From: Desulfobacillus sp041396245
GTDB lineage: Bacteria > Pseudomonadota > Gammaproteobacteria > Burkholderiales > Rhodocyclaceae
Assembly (NCBI GenBank): GCA_041396245.1
Contig: JAWKYW010000001.1
Coordinates: 124,001 to 188,000 of the forward strand
DNA: 64,000 bases
Direction of reading: 5' to 3'
Below the pieces are notes generated by a model. The model saw nothing but the letters and a program-made list of their open reading frames with translations. It did no database searches and was not told the DNA's origin. A program made the position numbers and the translations under genes. Below are positions 26,708 through 36,673 of the stretch, in pieces. Position 1 is the stretch's first letter; every line of letters starts with the position of its first letter.

Positions 26708-27700
26708 ATGAGTCCTTTCAAGGCCTATCTGATCGAGCAAAAGGACGGCAAGACTGCCGCAGGATTGACCGAATTCGGCGAGGACCGGCTCGACAAGGGC
26801 GAGGTGACGATCAAGATCGCCTGTTCCAGCGTGAATTACAAGGATGCCCTGGCGGCCACCGGTGCCGGCCGCATCATCCGCCGCTATCCCTGCATCGGCG
26901 GCATCGACATGGCCGGGGTCGTGGCGAAAAGCACGGATGCCCGTTTCAAGGAGGGCGACGAAGTCATCGCCACCAGCTACGACATCGGCGTGGCGCATCA
27001 TGGCGGCTACGCCGAGTACGGCCGCGTGCCGGCCGACTGGGTGGTGCCCCTGCCCGCGGGCATGACTTTGTTCGAGTCGATGGCGCTGGGTACCGCCGGC
27101 TACACCGCCGCGCTGGGCGTGGTGCGCATGGAAGAGAACGGATTGCGGCCGGAGAACGGCCGGGTCATCGTCAGCGGCGCCACCGGCGGCGTCGGCAGCA
27201 TCGCCGTCGACATCCTGACCCGGCTGGGCTACGAGGTCGTGGCGCTGACCGGCAAGGAAAGCCAGACGGATTACCTGAAGGGCCTCGGCGCCAGGGAGGT
27301 CATGCTGCGTTCCGGCCTCGACCTGGCCAAGATCAAGCCGCTCGACAAGGCCTTGTGGGCCGGCGCCGTGGACAACCTCGGCGGCGACGTGCTGGCCTGG
27401 ATGGCCAGCACCATGCAGCAGAACGGCACCATCGCCAGCATCGGCCTGGCGGCGAGCATGAGCCTGAACACCAGCGTGGCGCCTTTCATCCTGCGCGGCG
27501 CCTGCCTGCTCGGCATCGACTCCGGCTATACCGCCATGCCGCTGCGCCGCAAGGTCTGGGCGCGCCTGGCCGGCGACATGCGCCCGGCGCACCTGGCCGC
27601 CATGACGCGCACCGTCAAGCTGGCGGATCTGCCGTCGGTGTTCGACGATTTCATCAAGGGCCAGGCCCACGGCCGCGTCGTGGTCGACTGCGCCGGCTGA
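26708..27700 (+). CDS. acuI: AcuI/YhdH-type zinc-free quinone/acrylyl-CoA reductase
   Basis: 330 residues of the medium-chain reductase family, YhdH/AcuI branch, which reduces acryloyl-CoA to propionyl-CoA with NADPH. Landmarks: SSVNYKDALAATGAGRIIRR, GIDMAGVV, and the nucleotide-binding VSGATGGVGSIAVDIL. Zinc ligands of true alcohol dehydrogenases are absent. The role in detoxifying acrylate/acryloyl-CoA is known for the family; the substrate here is inferred. The gene is followed by a signalling gene after 25 bases. Confidence 0.88.
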   Translation: MSPFKAYLIEQKDGKTAAGLTEFGEDRLDKGEVTIKIACSSVNYKDALAATGAGRIIRRYPCIGGIDMAGVVAKSTDARFKEGDEVIATSYDIGVAHHGGYAEYGRVPADWVVPLPAGMTLFESMALGTAGYTAALGVVRMEENGLRPENGRVIVSGATGGVGSIAVDILTRLGYEVVALTGKESQTDYLKGLGAREVMLRSGLDLAKIKPLDKALWAGAVDNLGGDVLAWMASTMQQNGTIASIGLAASMSLNTSVAPFILRGACLLGIDSGYTAMPLRRKVWARLAGDMRPAHLAAMTRTVKLADLPSVFDDFIKGQAHGRVVVDCAG

Positions 27701-27725
27701 CGGTTCCGCCACAAGCCGATCCGCC

Positions 27726-28850
27726 ATGGACGAAGCCGCCGAACCCGCGCTGCCCTGCGTGCTGATCGTCGATGATTCGCGCATGGTGCGCGCGACCATC
27801 ATCAAGCACATCAAGGGCCGATTCGAGGTGCGCGAGGAGGCCGACGGCGAGGCCGGCTGGCAGACGCTGATGCTCGATCCCGGCATCCAGGTGCTGATTT
27901 CCGACCTGACCATGCCGAAGCTGGACGGCTACGGCCTTCTTCAGCGCGTCCGGGAATCCAAGGTGGCGCGCATTCGCGAGATGCCGGTCATCGTGATCTC
28001 CGGCGACGAGGACGAATCGGCGCGCAGCCGCGCCAAGGAATGCGGCGCCACGGACTTCATCACCAAGGGCATCGGGACCTCCGAACTGCTCGCGCGCCTC
28101 GACGCCCTGGTCAAGATGGCGCGGACGCGCAGCGAAATGGAGGCCATGACGAAGCAGGTCATGGTCGACCCGGCGTCCGGCCTCCACACCGAGGAATATC
28201 TCAAGCAGCAGGGCCGCCAGGCGCTGGCGCTGGCGCAGCGCCACGGCGGGGAGATCAGCATCATCGTGGTGGAGATCGACCGTTTCGATGAGCTGACTGC
28301 CAGGCTGGGCCAGCCCATCGGCGACCAATTGATCAGGCAGTTTCGTGCCGTGCTGTCGAAGCGGGTGCGGCTTGAAGACACGGTATCGCAAACCGCCCAG
28401 GCTCAATTCACCGTGGTATGTCCCGGCATCGGCCTCGAGGATGCCCGCGCCTTCGCCGGCCGGCTCGACCAGACCATCCGCAACGCCACCATCACCTATC
28501 GCGGCGAGCGGGTCGAGGTCGGCCTGAACTTCGGCTTTGCCAACAGCCGGGACGACGAATGGCAGACCATGACGCACCTGCTGCAGCTTGCCGAAGGCCG
28601 CGCGCTGCAGGAAGACGAAGCGGCGGCCGAACAGGGCGAGGCCGCGCCCGTCGAGGAGGAGGCGCCGCTGCCCGCCATCGGCCTCGAGGATGCGCTGGCG
28701 CTCTGCGAGGCCGGCAATGTGGAGGGGCTCATCCCCCATCTGCCGGCGCTGGCCGCGCAGCTCATGCCCTTGTTCAAGCTGATCGATGCCGAGCTCGGAC
28801 TCGGCATGAACGTGGGCGAGGCCGAAGCGAAGCTGAAGAATCCCGGCTGA
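27726..28850 (+). CDS. Response regulator with degenerate GGDEF domain
   Basis: 374 residues. Receiver domain first (LIVDDSRMVRATIIKHIKG; phosphoacceptor in VLISDLTMPKLDGYG; conserved lysine in FITKGIGTS), then a GGDEF-like domain in which the catalytic motif is lost (SQTAQAQFTVVCPG in place of GGDEF). It is therefore expected to lack cyclase activity and may bind nucleotide or partner proteins. A C-terminal acidic/Ala linker (EDEAAAEQGEAAPVEEEA) leads to a short helical tail. No kinase gene is adjacent. Confidence 0.88.
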   Translation: MDEAAEPALPCVLIVDDSRMVRATIIKHIKGRFEVREEADGEAGWQTLMLDPGIQVLISDLTMPKLDGYGLLQRVRESKVARIREMPVIVISGDEDESARSRAKECGATDFITKGIGTSELLARLDALVKMARTRSEMEAMTKQVMVDPASGLHTEEYLKQQGRQALALAQRHGGEISIIVVEIDRFDELTARLGQPIGDQLIRQFRAVLSKRVRLEDTVSQTAQAQFTVVCPGIGLEDARAFAGRLDQTIRNATITYRGERVEVGLNFGFANSRDDEWQTMTHLLQLAEGRALQEDEAAAEQGEAAPVEEEAPLPAIGLEDALALCEAGNVEGLIPHLPALAAQLMPLFKLIDAELGLGMNVGEAEAKLKNPG

Positions 28851-30377
28851 TCAGCCCTTGACCACGGGGATCTTGCCGATCCTCGTCTGCCACTCGCGCG
28901 GGCCGGTCACGTGCACCGAAGTGCCCTTCGAATCCACCGCGACCGTGACCGGCATGTCCTGCACCTCGAACTCGTAGATCGCCTCCATGCCGAGATCGGC
29001 GAAAGCCACCACGCGCGCGGCGCGGATGGCCTTCGATACCAGGTAGGCGGCGCCGCCGACGGCCATCAGGTACACCGCCCGGTTGTCGCGGATCGCCTCG
29101 ATGGCGGCGGGGCCGCGCTCGGCCTTGCCGACCATGCCGAGGAGCCCCGTCTGTTCGAGCATCTGGCGGGTAAACTTGTCCATGCGGGTGGCGGTGGTCG
29201 GCCCGGCCGGACCGACCACTTCGTCGCGCACCGGGTCGACCGGGCCGACGTAGTAGATGAAGCGGTCGGTGAAATCCACCGGCAGTTTCTCGCCCTTGTC
29301 CAGCATGTCGATCATGCGCTTGTGGGCGGCGTCGCGGCCGGTGAGCAGCTTGCCATTCAGCAGCAGCACGTCGCCGGGTTGCCAGTTCGCCACTTCCGCG
29401 CGCGTCACGGTGTCGAGATTCACCCGCCTGCCCTTGCCGGCATCGTAGGCGAGCTTCGGCCAGTCATCGAGGTTGGGCGGATCGAGTTTCGCCGGGCCCG
29501 AGCCGTCTAGGTGGAAGTGAACGTGGCGGGTGGCGGCGCAGTTGGGGATCATCGCCACCGGCAGGCTGGCGGCGTGCGTCGGATAGTCGAGAACCTTGAC
29601 GTCCAGCACGGTGGTGAGGCCGCCGAGGCCCTGGGCGCCGATGCCGAGGGCGTTGACCTTGTCGTAGAGTTCCAGGCGAAGCGCTTCGGCGCGCGTGAGT
29701 TTTTCACCCTGCTGGCCGCGCGCGATCAGTTCGTGGATGTCCACCGGCGCCATGAGGGACGCCTTCGCCAGCAGCATGGCCTTTTCCGGCGTGCCGCCGA
29801 TGCCCAGCCCGAGGATGCCGGGCGGGCACCAGCCGGCACCCATGGTCGGCACCGTCTTCAACACCCAGTCGACGAGCGAGTCGGAGGGGTTGAGCATGGC
29901 GAACTTGGCCTTGTTCTCGGAGCCGCCGCCCTTGGCGGCGCAAATCACCTCGACATGGTCGCCCGGCACGATCTCGTAGTGCACCACGGCCGGGGTGTTG
30001 TCCCTGGAGTTCCTGCGGGCCCCGGCCGGATCGAGCAGGACGGAGGCACGCAGCTTGTTGTCGGGGTTGTTGTAGGCACGGCGCACGCCCTCGTCGACCA
30101 TTTCCTGCACGCCCATCGCGGCATCCCAGCGGACGTCCATGCCGACCTTGAGGAAGACCACGGCAATGCCCGTGTCCTGGCAGATCGGGCGGTGGCCTTC
30201 GGCGCTCATGCGCGAGTTGATGAGGATCTGGGCGATGGCGTCTTTCGCGGCCGTGCTCTCTTCACGGTCGTAGGCGGCGGCCAGCGCCCTGATGTAGTCG
30301 GCAGGGTGGTAGTAGCTGATGAACTGGAAGGCGTCGGCGATGCTCTGGATGAAGTCTTCCTGGCGGATGGCGGTCAT
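28851..30377 (-). CDS. fumA: Fumarate hydratase, class I (Fe-S)
   Basis: 508 residues, the length of the single-chain class I fumarases. Hydrates fumarate to malate in the TCA cycle using an oxygen-sensitive 4Fe-4S cluster. Cluster cysteines lie in RPICQDTG, GAGWCPPGILGLGIGGT and MIPNCAATRHVHF. Transcribed leftward, it follows the UPF0114 gene by 10 bases and abuts the stop of the response regulator gene. Confidence 0.96.
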   Translation of the reverse strand: MTAIRQEDFIQSIADAFQFISYYHPADYIRALAAAYDREESTAAKDAIAQILINSRMSAEGHRPICQDTGIAVVFLKVGMDVRWDAAMGVQEMVDEGVRRAYNNPDNKLRASVLLDPAGARRNSRDNTPAVVHYEIVPGDHVEVICAAKGGGSENKAKFAMLNPSDSLVDWVLKTVPTMGAGWCPPGILGLGIGGTPEKAMLLAKASLMAPVDIHELIARGQQGEKLTRAEALRLELYDKVNALGIGAQGLGGLTTVLDVKVLDYPTHAASLPVAMIPNCAATRHVHFHLDGSGPAKLDPPNLDDWPKLAYDAGKGRRVNLDTVTRAEVANWQPGDVLLLNGKLLTGRDAAHKRMIDMLDKGEKLPVDFTDRFIYYVGPVDPVRDEVVGPAGPTTATRMDKFTRQMLEQTGLLGMVGKAERGPAAIEAIRDNRAVYLMAVGGAAYLVSKAIRAARVVAFADLGMEAIYEFEVQDMPVTVAVDSKGTSVHVTGPREWQTRIGKIPVVKG

Positions 30378-30387
30378 GGCGGGCCTT

Positions 30388-30921
30388 TCAATGCTTCTTC
30401 GCCAGCATCAGCGAGCTGGTCATGATCTTGTCGGTCCAGGCCATGGTCAGGGCCGAGACGAGGAAGGTGAGGTGGATCGCCACCTGCCAGAGAATGGTCT
30501 TGTCCGGAATGTTTTCTGCATTGATGAAGGTTTTCAGCAGGTGGATCGAGGAGATGCTGATGATGGCGGTCGACAGCTTGATCTTGAGCACGCCGGCGTT
30601 GACGTGGGAGAGCCATTCCGGCTGGTCGGGGTGGCCTTCGAGGTCGAGGCGGGACACGAAGGTTTCGTAGCCGCCGATGATCACCATGATCAGCAGGTTG
30701 GCGATCATCACCACGTCGATCAGTCCCAGCACGACGAGCATCACGTCGGTGTCGGTCAGGCTGCCGATCTTGCCGACCAGATGGCTCAGCTCGATCATGA
30801 ACTGATAGACATAGACGCCCTGGGCGACGATCAGCCCGAGGTAGAGGGGGGCCTGCAGCCAGCGGCTCCAGAAAATCATGCCTTCCAGAGCCTTGACGGA
30901 GCGATGAGTGGCCTTTTGCAT
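30388..30921 (-). CDS. UPF0114 / TIGR00645 family inner-membrane protein
   Basis: 177 residues, YqhA-like, with four predicted membrane segments (LYLGLIVAQGVYVYQFMIEL; VMLVVLGLIDVVMIANLLIM; the last two near 105-125 and 140-160). Function unknown. Conserved ETFVSRLDLEGHPDQPEWL loop. It precedes fumA by 10 bases in the same direction and probably shares its transcript. Confidence 0.9.
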   Translation of the reverse strand: MQKATHRSVKALEGMIFWSRWLQAPLYLGLIVAQGVYVYQFMIELSHLVGKIGSLTDTDVMLVVLGLIDVVMIANLLIMVIIGGYETFVSRLDLEGHPDQPEWLSHVNAGVLKIKLSTAIISISSIHLLKTFINAENIPDKTILWQVAIHLTFLVSALTMAWTDKIMTSSLMLAKKH

Positions 30922-31065
30922 TTTGGATGGTAAGTTGTACGGGAATGCGAAATTCTAGCATTCATGCTGCATTGCGGCAGGGGGTGGAACCGGGCGGCCG
31001 GCGTGTAAGATGGACGTAAGCTTAGGTCTTTAAATTGTATCTTCCACTAGAATGGCCGCATTCAA

Positions 31066-31084
31066 GGAAGTAATCGGAAGTAAT
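31066..31084 (+). promoter_or_regulatory. Tandem GGAAGTAAT sites upstream of acs
   Basis: Two identical 9-mers GGAAGTAAT at 31066-31074 and 31076-31084, i.e. one helical turn apart, in the 293-base AT-richer gap before acs. This placement suggests an activator-binding pair about 130 bases upstream of the start codon. The regulator is not known. Confidence 0.45.
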
Positions 31085-31214
31085 TCGAAAGGAATACGGG
31101 CGTAGATTGGCAGCCGATTGCCCCTGACGAAGCCAGGGCGGATCGGGTCGCCGACGGCCTTGTACGGGCGGCCGCGCCGCCTTGTTCCAGTACTTGTCAG
31201 AGGAGAGGTTCATT

Positions 31215-33185
<1,971 letters not shown>

Positions 33186-33205
33186 AGGCGGCGTGCCGCA
33201 GCGAT

Positions 33206-33235
33206 AAGGGGCGCCCGCGGGGCGCCCCTTTTTTT
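33206..33235 (+). terminator. Intrinsic terminator after acs
   Basis: GGGGCGCC-cgcg-GGCGCCCC-type stem followed by seven T, 20 bases after the acs stop. Confidence 0.92.
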
Positions 33236-33322
33236 CGCCGCCCCGAATGCGCCCTGGCGGCCCACGCTATAATCGAAACGGCAGCAGCGTTCCGAAGCTT
33301 CCGAAGCCACAAGGGGGGAGTC

Positions 33323-33523
33323 ATGAATCGCTCCATCATCACGGGGCAGCGTCTGGCGGCGATTTTTCTGGTGGGCTGCGTGCTGTTCAACTACCCTTTC
33401 ATCGCCCTCTTCAACAAGCCGGGTGAGATCTTCGACATCCCCCTCCTGTATTTCTACCTGTTCGGCGTCTGGATGCTGCTGATCGGCGCGATGGCGCTGG
33501 TCATCGAACGTCGCAGGGAATAG
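33323..33523 (+). CDS. Small two-helix membrane protein next to symporter-kinase
   Basis: 66 residues with two hydrophobic segments (LAAIFLVGCVLFNYPFIALF; YFYLFGVWMLLIGAMALVIE) and a basic tail RRRE. A strong ribosome-binding site (GGGGGGAG) precedes the ATG. The gene sits 10 bases ahead of the symporter/kinase gene, so it is probably an accessory or partner of that transporter-like sensor. The specific family was not identified. Confidence 0.75.
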   Translation: MNRSIITGQRLAAIFLVGCVLFNYPFIALFNKPGEIFDIPLLYFYLFGVWMLLIGAMALVIERRRE

Positions 33524-33533
33524 GGGCGCGGCC

Positions 33534-36302
33534 ATGCTGCAGGGCTGGGTCATCGCGAGCGTCTCCTTCGCCTATCTGGGCGTGCTGTTCGCGATTGCCT
33601 ATTACGGCGACAAGCGCGCCGATGCCGGCCGGTCGATCATCGCCAACCCGACCATCTATGCGCTGTCCCTGGCGGTCTACTGCACGACGTGGACCTTCTA
33701 TGGCAGCGTCGGCCGCGCCGCCACGACGGGCATCGGCTTCCTGCCGATCTATCTCGGACCGACCCTGATGGCCGGCCTGTGGTGGTACGTCATGCTGAAG
33801 ATCATCCGCATCAGCAAGGCCAACCGCATCACCTCCATCGCCGACTTCGTTTCCTCGCGCTACGGCAAGAGCCAGCTGCTCGGCGGCCTCGTCACCATCA
33901 TCGCCGTGGTCGGCATCGTTCCCTACATCTCGCTGCAGCTGAAGGCCGTCTCGAACAGCTTCACCATCCTGCTCAATTTCCCCGACATCGTCATGCCGGC
34001 CAAGGCCGGGGCGCAGCCGCTGCTGCAGGACAGCGCGCTCTACATCGCCATGATCCTCGCCGCCTTCACCATCCTCTTCGGCACGCGGCACCTGGATGCG
34101 ACCGAGCGGCACGAGGGCATGGTGGCGGCCATCGCCTTCGAATCCCTGGTCAAGCTGCTGGCCTTCCTGGCCGTCGGCATTTTCGTCACCTTCGGCATCT
34201 ACGACGGCTTCGGCGACATCTTCGACCGGGCCGAGCTGGTGCCGAGGCTGAAGGCGCTGATGACGGTGGCGGACACGGGCGCCAGCTACGGCAGTTGGTG
34301 GTCGCTGACCTTCCTCTCCATGCTCTCGATCATGTTCCTGCCGCGGCAGTTCCAGATCGCCGTGGTGGAAAACGTGAACGAGCGGCACCTGGCGCGGGCG
34401 ATCTGGCTGTTTCCGCTCTACCTGCTGCTCATCAACATCTTCGTGCTGCCGATTGCCGTCGGCGGCATCCTGCATTTTCCTGACGGCGGGGTGGACGCCG
34501 ACACGTTCGTGCTGACCCTGCCGATGGTCGAGCGGCAGGAGGCGCTGGCCCTGTTCGTCTTCATCGGCGGCCTGTCGGCGGCGACCGGCATGGTCATCGT
34601 CGAGACGATCGCCCTGTCCACCATGGTCTGCAACGACCTGGTGATGCCCGTGCTGCTGCGCTGGAAGGCACTGCGGCTGCAGGAGGAACAGGATCTTTCG
34701 GGACTGCTGCTGGCCATCCGCCGCTGGGCGATCGCCGGCATCCTGCTGCTGGGCTACGTCTATTTCCGCGCGGCCGGCGAGGCCTATGCGCTGGTCAGCA
34801 TCGGCCTGATCTCCTTTGCCGCCGTGGCCCAGTTCGCGCCGGCGATCATCGGCGGCATCTACTGGAAGGGCGGCACGCGGGCCGGCGCCATTGCCGGCCT
34901 GGCCGCCGGTTTCGCCGTCTGGATCTACACCCTGCTGCTGCCGTCCTTCGCCAAGTCCGGCTGGCTGCCGCTGGGATTCATCGAGGAGGGCCTGTTCGGC
35001 GTCGCCCTGCTCAGGCCGCAACAGCTGTTCGGCCTCGCCGGTCTGGACGAGATCTCCCACAGCCTCTTCTGGAGCATGCTGGCCAACATCGGCGGCTATG
35101 TCGCCGTGTCGTTGCGGCGGCGGCCCGACGTGGTGGAGACCGGTCAGGCCACGGTGTTCGTCGATGTCTTTCGCCATACCGAAGGCTCGGCGAGCTCCCG
35201 TTTCTGGCGCGGCAGCGCCCAGGTGCAGGACCTGCTGCCGCTGATCGGGCGCTTCCTCGGTCCGGAGCGGGCGCGCGCGTCCTTTCTGGCCTACGCCCGC
35301 CGGCGCAAGCTGTCCTCGATCGACGAGTTGCAGGCCGATGCCGACCTGGTGCATTACGCCGAGGCGCTGCTGGCCGGCGCCATCGGCGGCGCCTCCGCCC
35401 GGGTGATGGTGGCCTCGGTGGTGAAGGAGGAACCGCTCGGGCGGGACGAGGTGATGAACATCCTCGACGAGGCCTCCCAGGTGCGCGCCTATTCGCGCCA
35501 GCTCGAGCAGAAGTCGCGCGAGCTGGAAGCGGCCACCGCCGAGCTGCGCGCCGCCAACGAGCGGCTGAAGGAGCTCGACCGCATGAAGGACGACTTCATG
35601 TCCACCGTGACGCACGAGCTGCGCACGCCGCTGACCTCGATCCGTGCCTTCTCGGAAATCCTGCTCGAGGACCCCAACGTCGAGCCCGGACAGCGCGCGA
35701 AATTCGTCGCCATCATCGTCAAGGAGACCGAGCGGCTGACGCGCCTCATCAACCAGGTGCTGGACATGGCCAAGATCGAGTCGGGCAACGCGGAGTGGCA
35801 CACGGTCGAAGTGGACCTGCGCGAGGTCATCGAGGAATCCGTCGCGGCGACCTCTTCCCTGTTCGGCGACAAGCGCATCGGCCTCGACATGTCGATCGAG
35901 GGCGGGGCACCGAAAGTGATGGCCGATCGCGATCGCTTGATCCAAGTCATGCTGAACCTGCTCTCGAATGCGGTCAAATTCTGCGAGGAAGCACGCGGGC
36001 ACGTGACGGTGAGGCTGTCGGCCGCGAACGATGCGGTGCGCGTCGACGTCGAGGACAACGGCCCCGGCATCAGCGAGCAGGATCAGCGCACCATATTCGA
36101 GAAATTCCGGCAGGTTGGCGATACCATGACCGCCAAGCCGCAGGGCACCGGCCTGGGCCTGCCGATCAGCCGGCAGATCATCGAGCATTTCGGCGGGCGG
36201 TTGTGGGTGGAGAGCAGTCCGGGACAGGGTGCGAAATTCTCGTTCACCCTGCCCCTGAACCGGGAAGGCGGCATGCACCAAGAGGAGAGAGCGGAAAAAT
36301 GA
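33534..36302 (+). CDS. Sodium:solute symporter-histidine kinase fusion (CrbS/CbrA-like)
   Basis: 922 residues. Residues 1 to about 500 form a sodium:solute symporter-like membrane domain with about 13 hydrophobic segments (YCTTWTFYGSVGRAATTG). A coiled-coil region follows (QLEQKSRELEAATAELRAAN), then HisKA with the phosphorylated His in STVTHELRTPLTSI and a HATPase (LSNAVKF, DNGPGISEQDQ, GTGLGLPISRQI). Such hybrids (CbrA, CrbS) sense nutrient status and control carbon use, including acs. Its stop overlaps the next gene's start (ATGA), so kinase and receiver are translationally coupled. Confidence 0.95.
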   Translation: MLQGWVIASVSFAYLGVLFAIAYYGDKRADAGRSIIANPTIYALSLAVYCTTWTFYGSVGRAATTGIGFLPIYLGPTLMAGLWWYVMLKIIRISKANRITSIADFVSSRYGKSQLLGGLVTIIAVVGIVPYISLQLKAVSNSFTILLNFPDIVMPAKAGAQPLLQDSALYIAMILAAFTILFGTRHLDATERHEGMVAAIAFESLVKLLAFLAVGIFVTFGIYDGFGDIFDRAELVPRLKALMTVADTGASYGSWWSLTFLSMLSIMFLPRQFQIAVVENVNERHLARAIWLFPLYLLLINIFVLPIAVGGILHFPDGGVDADTFVLTLPMVERQEALALFVFIGGLSAATGMVIVETIALSTMVCNDLVMPVLLRWKALRLQEEQDLSGLLLAIRRWAIAGILLLGYVYFRAAGEAYALVSIGLISFAAVAQFAPAIIGGIYWKGGTRAGAIAGLAAGFAVWIYTLLLPSFAKSGWLPLGFIEEGLFGVALLRPQQLFGLAGLDEISHSLFWSMLANIGGYVAVSLRRRPDVVETGQATVFVDVFRHTEGSASSRFWRGSAQVQDLLPLIGRFLGPERARASFLAYARRRKLSSIDELQADADLVHYAEALLAGAIGGASARVMVASVVKEEPLGRDEVMNILDEASQVRAYSRQLEQKSRELEAATAELRAANERLKELDRMKDDFMSTVTHELRTPLTSIRAFSEILLEDPNVEPGQRAKFVAIIVKETERLTRLINQVLDMAKIESGNAEWHTVEVDLREVIEESVAATSSLFGDKRIGLDMSIEGGAPKVMADRDRLIQVMLNLLSNAVKFCEEARGHVTVRLSAANDAVRVDVEDNGPGISEQDQRTIFEKFRQVGDTMTAKPQGTGLGLPISRQIIEHFGGRLWVESSPGQGAKFSFTLPLNREGGMHQEERAEK

Positions 36303-36673
36303 GCAAACGGATACTGATCGTCGACGACGAACCCAACATCGTGGTCTCCCTGGAGTTTCTCATGAAGCGCGAGGGCTTCGAGGTGGCGGTGGCCGCCGAC
36401 GGCGAGGCGGCGCTGAGGGCGATCGAGGAAAACCGGCCCGACCTGGTGCTGCTCGACATCATGCTGCCGAAGAAGAACGGCTTCGAGGTCTGCCAGACCA
36501 TCCGCGCCAACCCGGCCTGGCAATCGATCAAGGTCGTGATGCTGACGGCCAAGGGGCGCGACACCGAGGTCGCCAAGGGCACCGCCCTGGGCGCCGATGC
36601 CTACATGACCAAGCCGTTCTCGACCAAGGACCTGATTGCCCAGGTGCGGCAGATGCTGGGCCTCGACGGATGA
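36299..36673 (+). CDS. Single-domain response regulator (receiver only)
   Basis: 124 residues: a receiver with acidic pocket ILIVDDEPN, phosphoacceptor Asp in LVLLDIMLPKKNGFE, Thr in VVMLTAKG and Lys in YMTKPFSTKDL. There is no DNA-binding output, unlike CrbR or CbrB, so it should act by protein contact or phosphotransfer. It overlaps the kinase gene upstream and the exonuclease-fusion gene downstream by 4 bases each, so the three are one translational unit. Confidence 0.93.
   Translation: MSKRILIVDDEPNIVVSLEFLMKREGFEVAVAADGEAALRAIEENRPDLVLLDIMLPKKNGFEVCQTIRANPAWQSIKVVMLTAKGRDTEVAKGTALGADAYMTKPFSTKDLIAQVRQMLGLDG

Noticed and set aside
27055..27085. AAAGTCAT-type near match in the AcuI-like gene
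   Set aside because: The second half is AGGGGC and not ACGGCG, so there is no support beyond the first seven bases.
33501..36281. 926-codon ORF on the minus strand opposite the symporter-kinase
   Set aside because: Mirror of a well-supported kinase gene. Its His/Arg/Gly-rich translation has no family features; long antisense frames are expected at this GC content. Same for 31197-33164, 52812-55367, 62270-63901 and 1625-3388.
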